A DNA stretch of 64,000 nucleotides, taken from positions 1-64,000 of the forward strand of contig CAJNOL010000146.1 in NCBI GenBank assembly GCA_905250125.1. Reading direction: 5' to 3'. Position numbers and translations under genes: made by a program. Source of the DNA: Rotaria sordida. Its lineage: Eukaryota > Rotifera > Eurotatoria > Philodinida > Philodinidae. Positions within the stretch are counted from its first letter, which is position 1; every line of letters begins with the position of its first letter. Positions 62,701 to 64,000 of this stretch are shown here, piece after piece. The notes under the pieces are model-generated. The model was not told the origin of the DNA, searched no databases, and saw nothing but the letters and a program-made list of their open reading frames with translations.

Positions 62701-62761
62701 TTATTCACATCCAACATTACTTGAACGTCTTAAAGCAGTTAAATCAATGAAACAAGATTAA
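59076..62761 (+). CDS. ZMPSTE24: CAAX prenyl protease 1 (STE24-type, M48)
   Basis: Integral membrane zinc metalloprotease of the ER and inner nuclear membrane that cleaves farnesylated CAAX proteins such as prelamin A in vertebrates. Exons 59076-59210, 59276-59422, 59483-59683, 59763-59915, 59985-60126, 61172-61569, 62337-62480 and 62537-62761 join in phase to 514 residues. The zinc motif HEFGH is at 374-378, with the third ligand E454 in RRFEFQAD. Several membrane helices surround the active site. The C-terminus [20 protein letters not shown] matches the family end. Human ZMPSTE24 has 475 residues; the excess is mainly a hydrophilic loop (about 293-362) rich in Glu, Asn and Lys just before the zinc helix. 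Two introns (1045 and 767 bases) are unusually long and filled with repeats. Bdelloids are not known to me to depend on prelamin processing, so the substrate is open. Confidence 0.96.
60150..60310. repeat. Degenerate ~53-bp tandem repeat in ZMPSTE24 intron
   Basis: About three copies of a unit containing ttcggtaattattaa...atgagaaaataatttct follow one another near the start of the long intron (ttttcgaaattatcaac; tttcggtaattaataac; cttcggtaattattaaa). The copies differ at many positions. No known function. Confidence 0.5.
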
Positions 62762-63345
62762 AATCTTTTTGTTTTGTTTTTGATTTCAAAAAAAAAAAAA
62801 AAAGAATAAAAATCGACATTTTTGTTTGTCATATTCAAATCTCATGATCATATGAAATGCATGAGGATAAAATGTTGATATTGTCTTATAAGGATTTTCA
62901 ATAAAATAAATCTATATGAAAATGAAATTTGTTTTTTTTTTTTGAATGAAGTTTTATCGTACACTCTATATGAAGAAATATATTTCTTCGCATAATTTAT
63001 TATAATAGATAACAAACAATTACCAATACTTATTGATCAATAGATTTATTTAATAGAAAATAAAATAAGAGAAAATATAGAAGAATTTTCAACCAGAATA
63101 TATCTGACTAGCTTTTTATTTATATAAGCATACCATATATCATTTGACTTATTTTGAAATGAATAGAATAAGAATAAACATGATCAAATACTCATATCAA
63201 AAGAAATTCAAGATTGTTCAGAGAAAAAAAAATCTTCGATAACAAACTTAAACTTTTAAAAAACTTTATATAAAAAACCAAAAAATTAAATAATTATTAA
63301 TAAGTAGTAATAAAATATATCTTTTTTTGTCTCTCTTTATTTTAG
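62762..63345. other. ZMPSTE24 3' region and short spacer
   Basis: An A16 run (62789-62804) and AATAAA at 62806-62811 and 62900-62905 offer polyadenylation signals for ZMPSTE24. The rest is AT-rich, ending in a splice-acceptor-like ctctctttattttag that leads the next gene. Confidence 0.5.
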
Positions 63346-63351
63346 ATCTAA

Positions 63352-63526
63352 ATGAAGTGTGATGATGAACAAGATATTGATCATATTAATCGAAACGATT
63401 TTCAATCTAGAGTAGAAAAATTTCTTGATCATTCACAATTTTATTTAAATCGTTTATCATTACTTAAAAATCAATTATATGATATTAATCGTTTAAATCA
63501 AGAAGATTTATATATTCAAAAATTGA
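63352..63526 (+). CDS. First coding exon of an unidentified coiled-coil-like protein (partial)
   Basis: ATG follows a strong acceptor (tttattttag, ending 63345) by six bases, as expected for a trans-spliced leader or a 5' UTR intron. The exon encodes about 58 residues, MKCDDEQDIDHINRNDFQSR onward, then LDHSQFYLNRLSLLKNQLYD, and ends at a good donor (gtaagtc, 63527). The exon is hydrophilic and heptad-like with Leu/Ile spacing. The continuation lies beyond the window or in unrecognised downstream exons. The shape recalls N-termini of tethering-complex subunits, but the family is not recognised. Confidence 0.5.
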
Positions 63527-64000
63527 GTAAGTCAAACACATGAAATTTTCATTCATTCTTTATTAAATATTCTTAACTAGATTGTCTAGGAAGTCGAAAT
63601 TCCAAGAAACTATTCAGTTTTACCTTTTATTATTTATCTTTCGTTATCTAGATAGCAGTAGTAAAACTCATATATAAAAGTTTAATACAGTGAGAAAAAG
63701 TCAAACATATCTGTAAATATAAAAGATTAATATCCACAAGATAGACCTATGTCACAATTATTTATACCAAGTAAGAAATTCTTTCAATTAGAGATATACC
63801 TACTGTCGAAAAAATAGAAATCAATAGGGATTCAGTGTTTGAAGCACTCATATCGAGATCGTACGTATCATTCTTTACAACCTTGTCAGTGGACTTGTGT
63901 GTGATAGTGTTTCATGCTTCCTCACTGTGGAATGCTTTGAATTTCCAATATCTGGATGATAGATACTGTTGACTGTCAAATGAGAAACGTAGGCAGAAAA
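63527..64000 (+). other. Probable intron at window end
   Basis: AT-rich sequence after the donor at 63527. No acceptor followed by a coding frame compatible with the first exon was convincing, so the intron probably runs past the window. Confidence 0.35.

Noticed and set aside
1-64000. tRNA, rRNA, CRISPR or bacterial operon features
   Set aside because: No cloverleaf with A and B boxes, no rRNA-like sequence and no regularly spaced direct repeats were found; the gene structure is eukaryotic throughout.

Overview
The window is eukaryotic nuclear DNA, very AT-rich, with compact genes whose exons are mostly 40-400 bases and whose introns are mostly 45-75 bases. A few introns of 0.5-1.3 kb appear to be enlarged by inserted repeats. 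The gene content (animal MED14, TRMT1, eL19, ZMPSTE24, a multi-PDZ scaffold, a cytochrome P450) marks a metazoan. The base composition, the tiny introns, an ADP-ribosyltransferase/TPR gene remnant and a one-repeat-per-exon LRR remnant together suggest a bdelloid rotifer, Rotaria-like. That assignment is inference; no database was searched.

Layout. 1.0-6.0 kb (+): the C-terminal half of Mediator subunit 14. 6.6-9.3 kb (+): TRMT1, a tRNA guanine-26 dimethyltransferase. 9.8-11.1 kb: a stretch rich in an AATCGATT-type palindromic motif with a C18 run. 11.7-13.2 kb (-): a broken ADP-ribosyltransferase/TPR copy. 15.8-17.0 kb (+): ribosomal protein eL19 with a glutamine-rich tail. 17.7-18.5 kb (-): a decayed leucine-rich-repeat gene. 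19.7-20.4 kb (+): a small secreted protein behind a TATA box. 25.4-33.6 kb (+): a six-PDZ scaffold gene whose apparent former 5' part is decayed while the 3' part is intact. 37.6-39.2 kb (-): a complete two-exon P450. 45.2-47.4 kb (-): an unusual protein with a U-box, a tyrosine-kinase-like domain and two C2HC zinc fingers. 59.1-62.8 kb (+): ZMPSTE24, the CAAX prenyl protease. 63.35 kb to the end (+): the first exon of an unidentified gene.

Between and inside the genes lie at least eleven long inverted-repeat (fold-back) elements of 0.13-1.2 kb. Two of them (36.05-36.79 and 40.63-41.43 kb) are copies of one family. Three other sites (22.3-23.0, 44.64-44.70 and 51.6-52.2 kb) share one conserved terminal block. 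One element (48.1-49.3 kb) is flanked by TA on both sides, as in Tc1/mariner-type insertions. No transposase, reverse transcriptase, integrase, rRNA, tRNA or CRISPR array was recognised.

The genes form no pathway with one another; this is an ordinary housekeeping neighbourhood with heavy small-repeat invasion. The most unusual objects are the U-box/kinase/zinc-finger protein, the half-decayed PDZ gene and the density of fold-back elements. All exon boundaries were read by eye from splice signals and reading-frame phase.
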